Shown here: positions 1 through 9,517 of the stretch, piece after piece
Layout: every line of letters begins with the position of its first letter
How positions within the stretch are numbered: the first letter of the stretch is position 1
Assembly (NCBI RefSeq): GCF_018494055.1
Contig: NZ_JABBFQ010000003.1
Location: 124,001 to 188,000 of the forward strand
Direction: 5' to 3'
DNA from: Rosenbergiella epipactidis
GTDB lineage: Bacteria > Pseudomonadota > Gammaproteobacteria > Enterobacterales > Enterobacteriaceae
DNA: 64,000 nucleotides
Position numbers and translations under genes: made by a program
Notes under the pieces: model-generated
Seen by the model: the letters and a program-made list of their open reading frames with translations, nothing else
What the model was told of the DNA's origin: nothing
The model's database searches: none

Positions 1-766
1 CACCTTCTTGAACGGGTAGGGCAAGCTGGCTATCACAACTCACCTCCAGCTCGCTGCGTAAACTGGCAAACCGCAAGCTTATAGTACTACGACTATCGAT
101 GACCAAGGGACGGGCAGAGAGGGTATGAGGAAACATCGGTACGATAGCTATCGCTTCCAAAGATGGCATCAGAATTGGGCCGCCAGCTGAGAGCGAATAG
201 GCGGTTGAGCCTGTCGTCGTCGAGATAATTAGACCATCGGAACGCTGCGAAAAGGCAAACTGATTATCGATATACACTTCAAACTCGATCATATGCGCGA
301 CCTTACCGGGGTGCAGGACGATCTCATTTAACGCAGCAGCGACTCGGGGCTGAGGTTGACTACCGCGTACTGAGGCTTCCAGTAACGCCCGAGAGTCAGT
401 GATGTACTCTCCGGCTAGCACTTTACTTAGTTCTTCAATTGCGTTGTCCGGATTTAGGTCGGTGAGAAAGCCTAGGTTACCCCGGTTAATCCCTATCACT
501 TTGATATCGTAACGGGCTAAGACTCGCGCGGCACCCAGCATATTGCCATCACCTCCGATCACCACGGCGAGATCCGCGCTTTGGCCGATTTGGGAAAGGG
601 TAGCAGTACGTACATTGGGTAATTGCATCTCTCGAGCAATTTGCTCCTCGACGATGACGTCGTATCCTTGTTCACTCAGCCAACAACATAATTGTTCATG
701 CGTAGACAGTGCGCTCAGATTCCGCGGGTGGCCAACAATTCCGATACAATTAAACAACTTATTCAT
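1..766 (-). CDS. nadK: NAD kinase (C-terminus cut by window edge)
   Basis: ATP-dependent NAD kinase, which phosphorylates NAD to NADP in the cytoplasm. The reverse strand reads from an ATG at 766 for about 255 codons without a stop and runs off the window; the family is about 292 residues long, so roughly the last 37 are missing. The diagnostic GGDGN motif lies at residues 71-75 and the second conserved block (ALNEIVLH) follows near residue 148. It is divergent from grpE, the same arrangement as in E. coli. No defect is visible in the part present. Confidence 0.96.
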   Translation of the reverse strand, partial: MNKLFNCIGIVGHPRNLSALSTHEQLCCWLSEQGYDVIVEEQIAREMQLPNVRTATLSQIGQSADLAVVIGGDGNMLGAARVLARYDIKVIGINRGNLGFLTDLNPDNAIEELSKVLAGEYITDSRALLEASVRGSQPQPRVAAALNEIVLHPGKVAHMIEFEVYIDNQFAFSQRSDGLIISTTTGSTAYSLSAGGPILMPSLEAIAIVPMFPHTLSARPLVIDSRSTISLRFASLRSELEVSCDSQLALPVQEG

Positions 767-816
767 TAGGTAAGGCTTCCTCTTTACGCAAAACTCTCGA
801 CAATCGATGAGAGTCC

Positions 817-845
817 CTTGAATCCCAGAATTTCATCCCCATAAT
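817..845 (+). promoter_or_regulatory. Sigma-32 heat-shock promoter of grpE
   Basis: A CTTGAAT -35 element at 817-823 and a CCCCATAAT -10 element at 837-845 are separated by 13 bases, an almost exact match to the known RpoH consensus (CTTGAAA, 13-15 bases, CCCCATnT). It lies about 40 bases upstream of the grpE start, as expected for this heat-shock gene. Confidence 0.9.
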
Positions 846-885
846 AGCCTTATTGCCGAGATGACTATGAAATGCGGAGATTTTC

Positions 886-1464
886 ATGAGTAGTAAAGAA
901 CAGAATACCCCGAATCAACAAGATCCTGAAGTGCTGAATGCCGAGCAAGCTGAGCAGCAAAATCAACAGGATGCATCAGAAAGCATCGATCCTCGCGACG
1001 AGCGTATTGCTGAGTTAGAAAAAGCGCTGGCGGAATCACAAGGCGGCGTGCGTGAAGCACAAGTTCGTGCGCAGGCTGAAATCGAGAATATTCGTCGACG
1101 CACTGAAATTGATATCGAGAAAGCGCACAAATTTGCGTTGGAAAAATTCGCTAATGAATTATTACCGGTCATCGATAGCCTAGAGCGCGCGTTAGAAGTG
1201 TCTAATAAAGAGAATCCAGAACTGGCTTCGATGGTAGAAGGGATTGAGCTGACGCTTAAGTCTCTGTTAGACGCGGTACGTAAGTTTGGTGTGGAAGTTG
1301 TGGGTGATACCCATGTTCCCTTTAACCCAGATGTACACCAAGCGATGTCGATGATCGAATCGGCTGACGTTGCCCCGAATCATGTCATTATGGTGATGCA
1401 GCGTGGCTATACCTTAAATGGTCGTTTATTACGTCCAGCCATGGTTGCCGTTTCTAAAGCTTAA
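886..1464 (+). CDS. grpE: Nucleotide exchange factor GrpE
   Basis: Co-chaperone that releases ADP from DnaK during protein folding under heat stress. The 192-residue product has the family layout: an acidic, glutamine-rich disordered N-terminus (about residues 1-40), a long alpha-helical dimerisation region (about 40-135, including [20 protein letters not shown]) and a C-terminal beta domain with the conserved [14 protein letters not shown]. It is a single gene, expressed from the sigma-32 promoter just upstream and ended by the hairpin at 1482-1509. The E. coli protein has 197 residues. Confidence 0.97.
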   Translation: MSSKEQNTPNQQDPEVLNAEQAEQQNQQDASESIDPRDERIAELEKALAESQGGVREAQVRAQAEIENIRRRTEIDIEKAHKFALEKFANELLPVIDSLERALEVSNKENPELASMVEGIELTLKSLLDAVRKFGVEVVGDTHVPFNPDVHQAMSMIESADVAPNHVIMVMQRGYTLNGRLLRPAMVAVSKA

Positions 1465-1481
1465 TGCTGGTGAAAGATAAG

Positions 1482-1509
1482 AAAAGCTGCCCTAGGCAGC
1501 TTTTTTTTT
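1482..1509. terminator. Rho-independent terminator between grpE and ung
   Basis: A GCTGCC/GGCAGC stem with a CTA loop at 1486-1500 is flanked by A residues on the left and nine T residues on the right. It sits between two convergent genes. The strong T tract serves grpE; the A run could serve ung on the other strand. Confidence 0.88.
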
Positions 1510-1510
1510 G

Positions 1511-2182
1511 CTAGTAAACTGACCAATCGATCTCTGCCAAACCTTGTGTAGCGAGGATAGCGTTGGTTTTAGAGAAATGCTGACAACCGAGGAATCCGCG
1601 GTGTGCCGAAAGCGGAGAGGGGTGCGGTGCTTTTAAGACATGGTGACGTGTCGTGTCGATAATTTGCCCTTTTTTCTGAGCATGTGCGCCCCAGAGTAGA
1701 AACACCACACCATCATGATGCTGATTAATCATACTAATCACATGAGAGGTGAAGGTCTCCCAGCCAAGCCCTGCATGGGAATGGGCTTGACCCGCTCTGA
1801 CCGTGAGCACAGTATTGAGTAGCAAGACTCCCTGCGAGGCCCACGACGCAAGATAGCCATGATTGGGACGGGTAAATCCAGGGATATCGGTCACGAGCTC
1901 TTTATAGATATTTACGAGCGAGGGCGGTGGGGCAATGCCGGGTTGCACCGAAAACGCCAAGCCATGTGCCTGGTTCGGACCGTGGTAAGGATCTTGCCCT
2001 AAAATTACCACGCGAATATCGGCAAAATTGGTCAGTTTAAATGCGCTAAAGACTTCAGCTGCGGGAGGATAAATCACTGTCCCTTCGCTGCGCTCTTGCT
2101 GCACCTGTTGCAAGGTATCGGTGAAATAAGATTTTTGTTTTTCATCGCCCAGCACGTCGTGCCAAGTCAGGGTTGTTTTCAT
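1511..2182 (-). CDS. ung: Uracil-DNA glycosylase
   Basis: Removes uracil from DNA at the start of base-excision repair. The product (223 residues from the ATG at 2182; a GTG lies one codon upstream) carries the family-1 water-activating motif GQDPYHGP near residues 60-67 and the DNA-binding loop [10 protein letters not shown] near residues 185-195. It is convergent with grpE and downstream of srmB on the same strand, from which a hairpin separates it. Length and motifs are normal for the family. Confidence 0.97.
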   Translation of the reverse strand: MKTTLTWHDVLGDEKQKSYFTDTLQQVQQERSEGTVIYPPAAEVFSAFKLTNFADIRVVILGQDPYHGPNQAHGLAFSVQPGIAPPPSLVNIYKELVTDIPGFTRPNHGYLASWASQGVLLLNTVLTVRAGQAHSHAGLGWETFTSHVISMINQHHDGVVFLLWGAHAQKKGQIIDTTRHHVLKAPHPSPLSAHRGFLGCQHFSKTNAILATQGLAEIDWSVY

Positions 2183-2204
2183 CACTGACTCCTGTCATCG
2201 GATA

Positions 2205-2230
2205 TAAAAAAAGAGGCGCGATGCGCCTCT
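2205..2230 (-). terminator. Terminator of srmB
   Basis: The stem AGAGGCGC (2212-2219) and GCGCCTCT (2223-2230) encloses a 3-base loop. Read on the reverse strand it is followed by a run of seven T. It lies between the srmB stop codon and the ung start. Confidence 0.85.
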
Positions 2231-2235
2231 GCTTT

Positions 2236-3588
2236 CTACTCGCTACGTCCTGACGTCTCTTTCACGTCCTGAACGGCGACTTTCTCGGAAGGTTTACGAC
2301 GCTTACCAACGTTTTTCGCATCACGATGACGGTTTTTAACGCGAGGTTTATTGTCGTCTTTTAACGCGTCACGTTTTTGTTTGCGGCGTTCCATCTCTTT
2401 CTTCGAGGCTTTCTTCGGCCCTTTATCCGATGGTGCGCGCGTGGTTGGGCGGAGCTCGTCGATGGTTCGTGCTTTCAGCGGCTCGTTAATGTAGCGGCTG
2501 ATCTTGAGTAACAGCGCGTTATCGTGTGCTTCGACAAGGGATAATGCCGTTCCTTTACGTCCTGCGCGTCCCGTCCGACCAATACGGTGCAGATAGATGT
2601 CAGCGGTGCGTGGCATATCGAAGTTAAAGACATGGCTGACGTCATCAATGTCGATACCACGGGCGGCAATATCGGTCGCCACCAGAACGTTTACAGTTCC
2701 TTCTGCGAGACGCTTAATAGCTTCGTTGCGTTTGATCTGTACCATTTCGCCTTCAAGATAGGTACAGCGAATACCGGCTTCACGTAACCATGCTGCCACT
2801 TCATGCACACGGTCTCTTTTTCTAATAAAGACGACTGAGCGAGTGACATCTTCTTGTTTAAGGAGATGAATCAATAATTTACGCTTGTGATCTAAATCAT
2901 CGGCACGGTAGTACCATTGAAGAATTTTTTTACGTTCGCGGCGGCTTGGATCGGCATCTAAGGTAACCGGTTCGTTTAAAATGCGCTGTGCGAAATCTTC
3001 AATGTCATCGCCCTCTAGGGTTGCAGAGAACAGCATGGTCTGCTTGCGCCAGCGAGTCTCAGCGGCGATAGTTTCAATATCGTTAGCAAACCCCATATCC
3101 AGCATACGGTCTGCTTCATCAAGGATCAGCGTTTCGACTGCGCGGCAGTCAAAGTTCTCTTCTTTGATATATTGTAAAAGACGGCCAGTGGTCGCGACGA
3201 CAACATCTTGGTTGGTACTGAACACTTCAGCGTGGTTCATGTACGCGACGCCACCTGTGATGGTAGAGATATCTAAATGCGTGTGCTTCGCCAATTCTTT
3301 GGCTTGATCCGCAACCTGCATCGCCAATTCACGCGTAGGAGTCAGGATCAGGATGCGCGGAGGCCCTGACTTTTTACGCGGGAAATCGAGTAAATGTTGT
3401 AAGGCAGGCAATAAGTAAGCCGCAGTTTTTCCAGTGCCGGTAGGGGCTGAACCAAGGATGTCACGGCCTTCGAGGGCGGGTGGGATCGCAGCTGCTTGGA
3501 TAGCCGTCGGGCGCTGGTAATTTTTATCCTGTAGGGCTTCTAGCAGGCTTTCATCAAGTTCTAATTCGGAAAATGTGGTTACAGTCAT
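2236..3588 (-). CDS. srmB: DEAD-box RNA helicase SrmB
   Basis: ATP-dependent RNA helicase that helps early assembly of the 50S ribosomal subunit. The 450-residue protein has the Q motif with RPTAIQ, the Walker A motif SAPTGTGKT (about residue 48), PTRELA, the DEAD motif in LILDEADRMLDMG, SAT (FSATLE), and the helicase C domain ending with HRIGRTGRAG. A lysine/arginine-rich tail of about 75 residues follows, typical of SrmB (E. coli 444 residues). It is transcribed toward ung and stands back to back with trmN6. Confidence 0.96.
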   Translation of the reverse strand: MTVTTFSELELDESLLEALQDKNYQRPTAIQAAAIPPALEGRDILGSAPTGTGKTAAYLLPALQHLLDFPRKKSGPPRILILTPTRELAMQVADQAKELAKHTHLDISTITGGVAYMNHAEVFSTNQDVVVATTGRLLQYIKEENFDCRAVETLILDEADRMLDMGFANDIETIAAETRWRKQTMLFSATLEGDDIEDFAQRILNEPVTLDADPSRRERKKILQWYYRADDLDHKRKLLIHLLKQEDVTRSVVFIRKRDRVHEVAAWLREAGIRCTYLEGEMVQIKRNEAIKRLAEGTVNVLVATDIAARGIDIDDVSHVFNFDMPRTADIYLHRIGRTGRAGRKGTALSLVEAHDNALLLKISRYINEPLKARTIDELRPTTRAPSDKGPKKASKKEMERRKQKRDALKDDNKPRVKNRHRDAKNVGKRRKPSEKVAVQDVKETSGRSE

Positions 3589-3751
3589 GTTCTACCTCTG
3601 GTTGGGGCGCCGATTATAGACATTTCACCGCAATTGTTCACCTTTTCCTGCCGATTAATTCTGCGTCATACAGGTAAAAGGGCATGAATACTGATAAAGT
3701 TCGCGCAAAAAGGGTGACCATTGGGCGAATAGAGACGTTTTGGAGACCGAT

Positions 3752-4501
3752 ATGACAGCCAGCATAGCATCGCCACCGCGACGTGGGGGCTTTACCTTCA
3801 AACAATTTTTCGTGGGGCATGATCGATGTGGCATGAAAGTGAGCACGGATGGCGTATTATTAGGGGCTTGGGCGCCACTTCCTACCACACGCCGCGTATT
3901 GGATATCGGTACTGGCAGTGGATTACTGTCCTTGATGTTGGCGCAGCGTTTAGCAGCCGAGGTTGCCCCCTTCGAGATTGATGCGATTGATATCGACCTC
4001 GCTGCAGTCCGACAGGCTGAAGAGAATTGTGCCCAGTCTCCTTGGCAAGGGCATATCAATGTCTGGCAACAGGATTTACTGACGTGGGATACCTCATCTC
4101 GACAATCTTATGGGCTGGTGATCTGCAATCCGCCATATTTCGAACATGGGGCGGCCTATCGAGACGCTCAGCGAGAGAAAGCCCGGGATAGTCGTACGTT
4201 GGACCATCGTTCATTATTACGAAAGGTCGCGGAACTGCTTACCGATGAGGGTTTTTTTTCGGTGGTATTACCCACTCAAGAAGCCGAGTACTTTGCTGAG
4301 TATGCGCGCACGACCGGGTGGTTTTTATATCGCCAGTGCGATATCTGTGAGAGGGCAGGGCGTTCAGCAAAACGTCGTTTGATGGTTTGGCGACGTTGCC
4401 CAACAGAGTGTAGCTTAGAGTGTTTGGTGATCCGCGCTGAGCATGGGCAGTACAGCACTGATTTTCAACGCTTAACAAAAGAATTCTACTTAGCGTTCTA
4501 G
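3752..4501 (+). CDS. trmN6: tRNA1(Val) (adenine37-N6)-methyltransferase
   Basis: Class I SAM-dependent methyltransferase (YfiC family) that methylates A37 of tRNA-Val1. The ATG at 3752 is preferred over the TTG at 3740 because a GGAG Shine-Dalgarno sequence lies six bases before it. The 249-residue product has the conserved N-terminal FTFKQFFVGHD block, a glycine-rich SAM-binding motif DIGTGSGLLSL (about residue 50) and the amino-methyltransferase catalytic motif NPPY. In E. coli nadB stands between this gene and rpoE; here it is absent. Confidence 0.94.
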   Translation: MTASIASPPRRGGFTFKQFFVGHDRCGMKVSTDGVLLGAWAPLPTTRRVLDIGTGSGLLSLMLAQRLAAEVAPFEIDAIDIDLAAVRQAEENCAQSPWQGHINVWQQDLLTWDTSSRQSYGLVICNPPYFEHGAAYRDAQREKARDSRTLDHRSLLRKVAELLTDEGFFSVVLPTQEAEYFAEYARTTGWFLYRQCDICERAGRSAKRRLMVWRRCPTECSLECLVIRAEHGQYSTDFQRLTKEFYLAF

Positions 4502-4631
4502 TCCATCAACTATACTGATAAAAACATGAAACTTCATGGTTAATCAGGTAAATTGGCCTGCAGATAACGCGATTGTTGTTAGGATTAATTCATTGCTAAA
4601 ACTTTAAATAGCAATTTACCTAAATTTTAGT

Positions 4632-4658
4632 GAACTTTTGATCATTATTCAGTTCCAA
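4632..4658 (+). promoter_or_regulatory. Candidate sigma-E autoregulated rpoE promoter
   Basis: GAACTT at 4632-4637, 16 bases, then TCCAA at 4654-4658 resembles the known RpoE consensus (GGAACTT, about 16 bases, TCnnA). It is about 80 bases upstream of rpoE, where an autoregulated promoter is expected. The -10 match is imperfect. Confidence 0.55.
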
Positions 4659-4736
4659 CCTTGGGCTCGCCAATGGCAGTAACGTTATGGCACTGGGTGG
4701 TTTTACATTGAATATTTTATGAGGACAGAGCCTCAG

Positions 4737-5312
4737 ATGAGCGAGCAGTTAACGGATCAAGTTCTGGTGGAACGGGTCCAAAAAGGCGATCAAAAATCGT
4801 TTAATCTACTGGTGCTACGCTATCAGCATAAAGTGGCCAGTTTAGTGACGCGCTATGTTCCGCCGGGGGACGTGCCAGATGTTGTGCAAGAGTCATTTAT
4901 TAAGGCTTATCGTGCTATAGCCTCTTTCCGTGGTGAAAGCGCCTTCTATACTTGGCTTTACCGTATTGCAGTTAATACAGCAAAAAACTATTTAGTCGCG
5001 CAAGGTCGCCGTCCGCCGTCCAGCGATGTCGATGCGAGCGATGCCGAAAACTATGAAGCAGCGAGTGCTTTAAAAGAAATTTCGAACCCTGAGAACTTAA
5101 TGTTGTCAGATGAACTGAAGCAGATAGTTTTTAGGACAATTGAAACTCTTCCTGAAGATTTACGGATGGCGATCACGCTTCGTGAATTAGATGGGTTGAG
5201 TTACGAGGAAATCGCTGAGATCATGGAGTGCCCTGTCGGCACTGTTCGTTCACGTATCTTCCGCGCACGAGAAGCGATTGATAATAAAGTTCAACCACTG
5301 CTGCAGCGCTAA
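4737..5312 (+). CDS. rpoE: RNA polymerase sigma-E factor
   Basis: ECF sigma factor that directs the envelope-stress response. The ATG at 4737 (MSEQLTDQ) gives 191 residues, exactly the E. coli length; an ATG six codons upstream is in frame but not needed. Sigma region 2 (including YTWLYRIAVNTAKNYL, about 72-87) and region 4 with its helix-turn-helix (LSYEEIAEIMECPVGTVRSR, about 155-175) are intact. It is followed by its anti-sigma factor rseA after 37 bases and then rseB and rseC, the standard sigma-E operon. Confidence 0.98.
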   Translation: MSEQLTDQVLVERVQKGDQKSFNLLVLRYQHKVASLVTRYVPPGDVPDVVQESFIKAYRAIASFRGESAFYTWLYRIAVNTAKNYLVAQGRRPPSSDVDASDAENYEAASALKEISNPENLMLSDELKQIVFRTIETLPEDLRMAITLRELDGLSYEEIAEIMECPVGTVRSRIFRAREAIDNKVQPLLQR

Positions 5313-5349
5313 TCGCGTAGCAGAGTGACTACCTAAAGGGTATTAAGGT

Positions 5350-5994
5350 ATGCAGAAAGAGCAACTTTCCGCTTTAATGGATGGCGAAGCCTTAGATCAG
5401 TCTTTACTCACTGAACTTTCTAAAGATGCTGAGTTGCAAGCGAGTTGGGAGCGTTACCATCTGGTTCGTGACACGCTTCGCGGTGATTTGGGTCAGGTCG
5501 TGCATTTCGATATCTCGGCTAAAGTGGCTGAGGCGATTGCAGCAGAACCCGTTTCCGCTACCACGGTCACACCGCTTATTGTTGAAGAGCAACCTGAACC
5601 GTCTCGCTGGCGCAAGATGGGCTTTCTCTCGAAGACGGGTGGCTGGGGCGCGCAACTTGCTCAAGTCGGTGTCGCAGCTTGCGTCTCGATGGCGGTTATT
5701 GTCGGCGTACAGCACTACAATCATGGCGGCGATGCAGCGCTATCTGATAGCCAAGATACCCCTGCTTTTAATACCTTACCCATGATGGGTAAAGCTTCTC
5801 CTGTAAGCTTAGGCGTACCGGGGGATATGTTTGAAAACTCGTCCACCACCGGACAAGTACAAGAACAACGTGCTCGCATTAATGCGATGCTGCAAGATTA
5901 CGAGTTGCAACGCCGTCTTAATGATGGTGATAGCTTGCCACCGACATCTTCGGTTCTTGATAAACAACAGTATTCGGGCACTGTCCATCAATAA
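5350..5994 (+). CDS. rseA: Anti-sigma-E factor RseA
   Basis: Inner-membrane anti-sigma factor. The cytoplasmic N-terminus (residues 1 to about 95, starting MQKEQLSALMDGE) binds and blocks RpoE; one membrane span follows (about 100-118); the periplasmic part binds RseB and is cut by DegS and then RseP during envelope stress. Length 214 (E. coli 216). The stop codon overlaps the rseB start by one base (TAATG), so translation is probably coupled. Confidence 0.95.
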   Translation: MQKEQLSALMDGEALDQSLLTELSKDAELQASWERYHLVRDTLRGDLGQVVHFDISAKVAEAIAAEPVSATTVTPLIVEEQPEPSRWRKMGFLSKTGGWGAQLAQVGVAACVSMAVIVGVQHYNHGGDAALSDSQDTPAFNTLPMMGKASPVSLGVPGDMFENSSTTGQVQEQRARINAMLQDYELQRRLNDGDSLPPTSSVLDKQQYSGTVHQ

Positions 5995-6980
5995 TGAAAG
6001 AAAAATTTCTTCTCTCTGCCGCATTATGCGGCAGTCTGCTTTTTTCCATCTCAAGTTTTGCCGATAATAGCGCCGCCTCGTCGGACACAAAGCCCATCCA
6101 ACCCTTTGTGATGCTAAAACAGATGGATAAAGCGACTAATATGCTCAATTACCAACTCTCCTATATCACTATCAGCGAGCAAGGTATTGAGTCGTTACGC
6201 TACCGTCATGCGCGGGTGAATAATCAAGTCTTTGCTCAATTGCTGCAGATGGACGGCCCACGTCGAGAGGTTATCCAACGTAATCGAGCGATCAGTTATT
6301 TCGATGCCAGTTCGGGCGTTGATCCTTTCACGCTCCCCGGCGACCATATTATCGATGGTCTACCCTCGATTTTGTTCGCGAATTTTGATCAACTGAAAGA
6401 CTACTACAACTTTATCAGTGTCGGGCGTTCTCGGGTGGCAGACCGGTTGTGCGATGTGGTGCGTATCGTCTCGAAAGACGGTACCCGTTTCAGTTATGCC
6501 GTTTGGTTAGACAGCGATAGTTCGCTCCCTTTACGTGCTGATTTGTTATCACAGGAAGGGGAAACCATCGAGCAATTCCAAGTTGTTGATTTTGCTGTTG
6601 ATGATCAACTACAACAAGTCATGGCACCGCTGGTGGATGCGAAGCTTCCTCCGGAAATGACCTCATTGCCGAAAAATTCACACGCAAAACTAAGTTGGAC
6701 GCCGGGATGGCTACCGGCAGGGGTTCAGGTGTTGTCACAAAGCCAGCGTCAAGTGCCCGCTTTAGCGAAAAAAATTGAATCTCGTCTCTATTCCGATGGT
6801 CTCTTTACCTTTACTGTCAATGTTTCTGCGGCGACAGGGGCAACCCCTCCGCAATCCTATAGCACTGGGCGTCGCACGCTCTACGTTGAAATACGTAATA
6901 ATAAGGAAATTAGCGTTGTCGGTGAGCTACCTCGTGAAACGGCAAAGCGTATTGCAGATTCGGTTAATACGGGTACTTAA
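5994..6980 (+). CDS. rseB: Sigma-E regulatory protein RseB
   Basis: Periplasmic protein that shields RseA from DegS and senses mislocalised lipoproteins or lipopolysaccharide. An N-terminal signal peptide (about residues 1-23, KFLLSAALCGSLLFSISSFA) precedes a MucB/RseB domain; the C-terminal third holds the smaller RseA-binding domain. The 328 residues compare with 318 in E. coli. It sits in the rpoE-rseABC operon, one base overlapping rseA and two bases before rseC. Confidence 0.94.
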   Translation: MKEKFLLSAALCGSLLFSISSFADNSAASSDTKPIQPFVMLKQMDKATNMLNYQLSYITISEQGIESLRYRHARVNNQVFAQLLQMDGPRREVIQRNRAISYFDASSGVDPFTLPGDHIIDGLPSILFANFDQLKDYYNFISVGRSRVADRLCDVVRIVSKDGTRFSYAVWLDSDSSLPLRADLLSQEGETIEQFQVVDFAVDDQLQQVMAPLVDAKLPPEMTSLPKNSHAKLSWTPGWLPAGVQVLSQSQRQVPALAKKIESRLYSDGLFTFTVNVSAATGATPPQSYSTGRRTLYVEIRNNKEISVVGELPRETAKRIADSVNTGT

Positions 6981-6982
6981 TA

Positions 6983-7462
6983 ATGATGAGAGAATGGGCG
7001 ACTGTCGTGTCGTGGGACCAAGGTGTAGCGACACTGCATACTGAGGCGAAAACAACCTGTAACAGTTGTTCTGCGCGTAAAGGGTGCGGTAGCCAAATGC
7101 TGAATAAACTTGGTCCTAAAAATGCGCATGTCATGCAAGTGAATAGCGATAAGCCTTTGCAGCCCGGTCAACGTATTGAGTTAGGGATTAAGGAAAGTAG
7201 TTTATTGAGCTCAGCCTTGATGGTCTACATAACGCCATTAGTCGGTCTCTTTATCGGTGCAGGCTTGCTGCAATATTGGTTTAACACCGATATGGCCAGC
7301 GCGGGAGGGGCCCTGCTGGGGGGCGTGGGGGGGTTCCTCATCGCCAAGTTGTTATCTAAGACCTTGGGTGAAAAGCACGCCTTTCAGCCTGTGATATTAA
7401 CGGTTGCATTAGGCCCAGATCAATTACGCGTCGACTCGGTTCATCCTTCTCATTCTTCGTGA
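6983..7462 (+). CDS. rseC: SoxR-reducing / sigma-E operon protein RseC
   Basis: Inner-membrane protein of the RseC/MucC family, linked to sigma-E control and to reduction of SoxR. The 159 residues equal the E. coli length. A cysteine-rich segment near the N-terminus (CNSCSARKGCG, about residues 25-35) is followed by two membrane spans (about 77-97 and 104-121). It is the last gene of the sigma-E operon. Two adjacent ATG codons exist; the first matches the family start (M-x-x-E-W). Confidence 0.93.
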   Translation: MMREWATVVSWDQGVATLHTEAKTTCNSCSARKGCGSQMLNKLGPKNAHVMQVNSDKPLQPGQRIELGIKESSLLSSALMVYITPLVGLFIGAGLLQYWFNTDMASAGGALLGGVGGFLIAKLLSKTLGEKHAFQPVILTVALGPDQLRVDSVHPSHSS

Positions 7463-7476
7463 CATATCAATTTATG

Positions 7477-7521
7477 TCGGCAAGCAAGCGGTATAATGCC
7501 ATTTCAGGGTTTGCTTGCCGA
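7477..7521 (+). promoter_or_regulatory. Inverted repeat with -10 box in its loop, upstream of lepA
   Basis: TCGGCAAGCAA (7477-7487) and TTGCTTGCCGA (7511-7521) are perfect 11-base arms around a 23-base loop. The loop contains TATAAT (7492-7497), a consensus -10 box; no good -35 box is visible. It could be the rseC terminator (no T tract), a regulated lepA promoter, or both. About 165 bases of leader separate it from lepA. Confidence 0.5.
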
Positions 7522-7688
7522 ACTCCTTGGGAATTCTTCCCGTAAATTGTCTTAAAAAAAAGCCATCCAAGGCTGTTGATATGCTGACGTCTTTGCCGCT
7601 GTCGTGTAATATGCTCCGCAGTAAAAAAGTGGGTACATGCATCATGGGTCCATTTATGTGTCCACCTGAATAAATTTTGCAGGAAACT

Positions 7689-9500
7689 ATGAAAAAATCC
7701 CCGGATATGAAGAATATAAGAAATTTCTCCATCATTGCGCATATTGACCATGGAAAATCCACGTTATCTGATCGCTTAATCCAAACCTGTGGTGGCTTAA
7801 GTGACCGTGAAATGGCTGCCCAAGTTTTGGACTCCATGGATCTTGAGCGTGAGCGTGGAATCACTATCAAAGCACAAAGCGTGACCCTTGATTATCACGC
7901 ACAGGATGGTGAAATTTATCAACTTAACTTCATTGATACGCCGGGGCACGTAGACTTCTCCTATGAAGTCTCCCGTTCTCTTGCCGCCTGTGAAGGTGCG
8001 CTACTCGTTGTGGATGCAGGGCAGGGCGTAGAAGCGCAAACCCTGGCTAACTGCTACACCGCAATTGAAATGGATCTGGAAGTTGTACCTGTATTAAACA
8101 AAATTGACCTCCCGGCAGCAGACCCTGATCGCGTTTCTCAAGAGATTGAAGATATCGTCGGGATTGATGCAACGGACGCGGTAAGATGTTCAGCTAAAAC
8201 AGGATTAGGTGTTCCTGAAGTATTAGAACGCTTAGTACGTGATATTCCCCCACCGGAAGGCGACATTGATGCACCGTTACAAGCGCTGATTATCGACTCA
8301 TGGTTCGACAACTACCTAGGCGTTGTCTCCTTAGTCCGTGTTAAAAACGGCGTGCTGCGTAAAGGTGATAAAATCAAGGTGATGAGTACTGGGCAGGTCT
8401 ATAATGCGGATCGCCTAGGTATCTTCACGCCAAAACGTGTTGACCGTGATGAGTTACGCAGCGGGGAAGTTGGCTGGTTAGTGTGTGCCATCAAAGATAT
8501 CCTCGGTGCGCCAGTCGGAGATACCCTGACTGCAGCGAAGTATTCGGCGGATAAACCGTTACCAGGATTTAAAAAGGTTAAACCTCAAGTTTATGCGGGA
8601 CTTTTCCCTGTCAGCTCTGATGATTACGAAAATTTCCGTGATGCGCTGGGCAAACTGAGCCTAAACGATGCCTCGTTATTCTACGAGCCAGAGAGTTCGA
8701 CCGCTTTAGGCTTTGGCTTCCGTTGTGGCTTCCTTGGGTTACTGCACATGGAAATCATCCAAGAGCGTTTAGAACGCGAATACGACTTGGATCTGATTAC
8801 CACGGCCCCTACCGTAGTCTATGAAGTGGTGACGACCAGTGGTGAAACACTGTATGTGGATAGCCCGGCTAAATTACCCCCACTTAACAATATTGAAGAG
8901 CTGCGCGAACCGATTGCAGAATGTCATATGCTGTTGCCACAAGAATATCTCGGTAACGTGATTACGCTTTGTGTTGAGAAACGTGGCGTGCAGACCAATA
9001 TGGTTTACCACGGAAACCAAGTTGCGTTGACGTATGATATTCCAATGGCTGAAGTTGTCTTGGACTTCTTTGACCGAATCAAATCCACGTCACGGGGTTA
9101 TGCATCGCTTGATTATAACTTTAAGCGTTTCCAAACCTCAGACATGGTACGTGTTGATGTCATGATTAACTCAGAACGTGTCGATGCGCTTGCACTGATC
9201 ACTCACCGCGATAACTCACAATCTCGTGGTCGCGAGTTAGTCGAAAAAATGCGTGAACTGATTCCGCGTCAACAGTTTGATATTGCTATCCAAGCCGCAA
9301 TTGGTAACCACATTATCGCCCGTTCTACCGTCAAACAATTACGTAAAAACGTCTTGGCGAAATGTTATGGTGGTGACGTGAGCCGTAAGAAGAAATTATT
9401 ACAGAAACAGAAAGACGGTAAGAAACGCATGAAGCAAGTGGGTAACGTAGAGTTACCACAAGAGGCGTTCTTAGCAATTCTGCATGTTGGGAAAGATTAA
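7689..9500 (+). CDS. lepA: Translation factor LepA (EF4)
   Basis: Ribosome-associated GTPase (elongation factor 4) that back-translocates or assists initiation. The G-domain motifs are present: AHIDHGKST (G1), RERGITIK (G2), DTPGH (G3), NKID (G4) and the SAK block (G5), followed by domain II, two EF-G-like domains and the LepA-specific C-terminal domain. The ATG at 7689 has an AGGAA Shine-Dalgarno sequence and gives 603 residues; the internal ATG at 7707 corresponds to the E. coli start (599 residues) but lacks a good binding site. It is co-oriented with lepB 17 bases downstream. Confidence 0.96.
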   Translation: MKKSPDMKNIRNFSIIAHIDHGKSTLSDRLIQTCGGLSDREMAAQVLDSMDLERERGITIKAQSVTLDYHAQDGEIYQLNFIDTPGHVDFSYEVSRSLAACEGALLVVDAGQGVEAQTLANCYTAIEMDLEVVPVLNKIDLPAADPDRVSQEIEDIVGIDATDAVRCSAKTGLGVPEVLERLVRDIPPPEGDIDAPLQALIIDSWFDNYLGVVSLVRVKNGVLRKGDKIKVMSTGQVYNADRLGIFTPKRVDRDELRSGEVGWLVCAIKDILGAPVGDTLTAAKYSADKPLPGFKKVKPQVYAGLFPVSSDDYENFRDALGKLSLNDASLFYEPESSTALGFGFRCGFLGLLHMEIIQERLEREYDLDLITTAPTVVYEVVTTSGETLYVDSPAKLPPLNNIEELREPIAECHMLLPQEYLGNVITLCVEKRGVQTNMVYHGNQVALTYDIPMAEVVLDFFDRIKSTSRGYASLDYNFKRFQTSDMVRVDVMINSERVDALALITHRDNSQSRGRELVEKMRELIPRQQFDIAIQAAIGNHIIARSTVKQLRKNVLAKCYGGDVSRKKKLLQKQKDGKKRMKQVGNVELPQEAFLAILHVGKD

Positions 9501-9517
9501 TTAATTAAGGATTGGTC

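Noticed and set aside
543-773. A 76-codon plus-strand ORF at the left end.
   Set aside because: It is antisense to nadK, whose reverse-strand frame is open to the window edge and carries the GGDGN motif.
4674-4712. A short ORF upstream of rpoE, considered as an rseD-type leader peptide.
   Set aside because: Only 12 codons with no visible similarity that I can vouch for.
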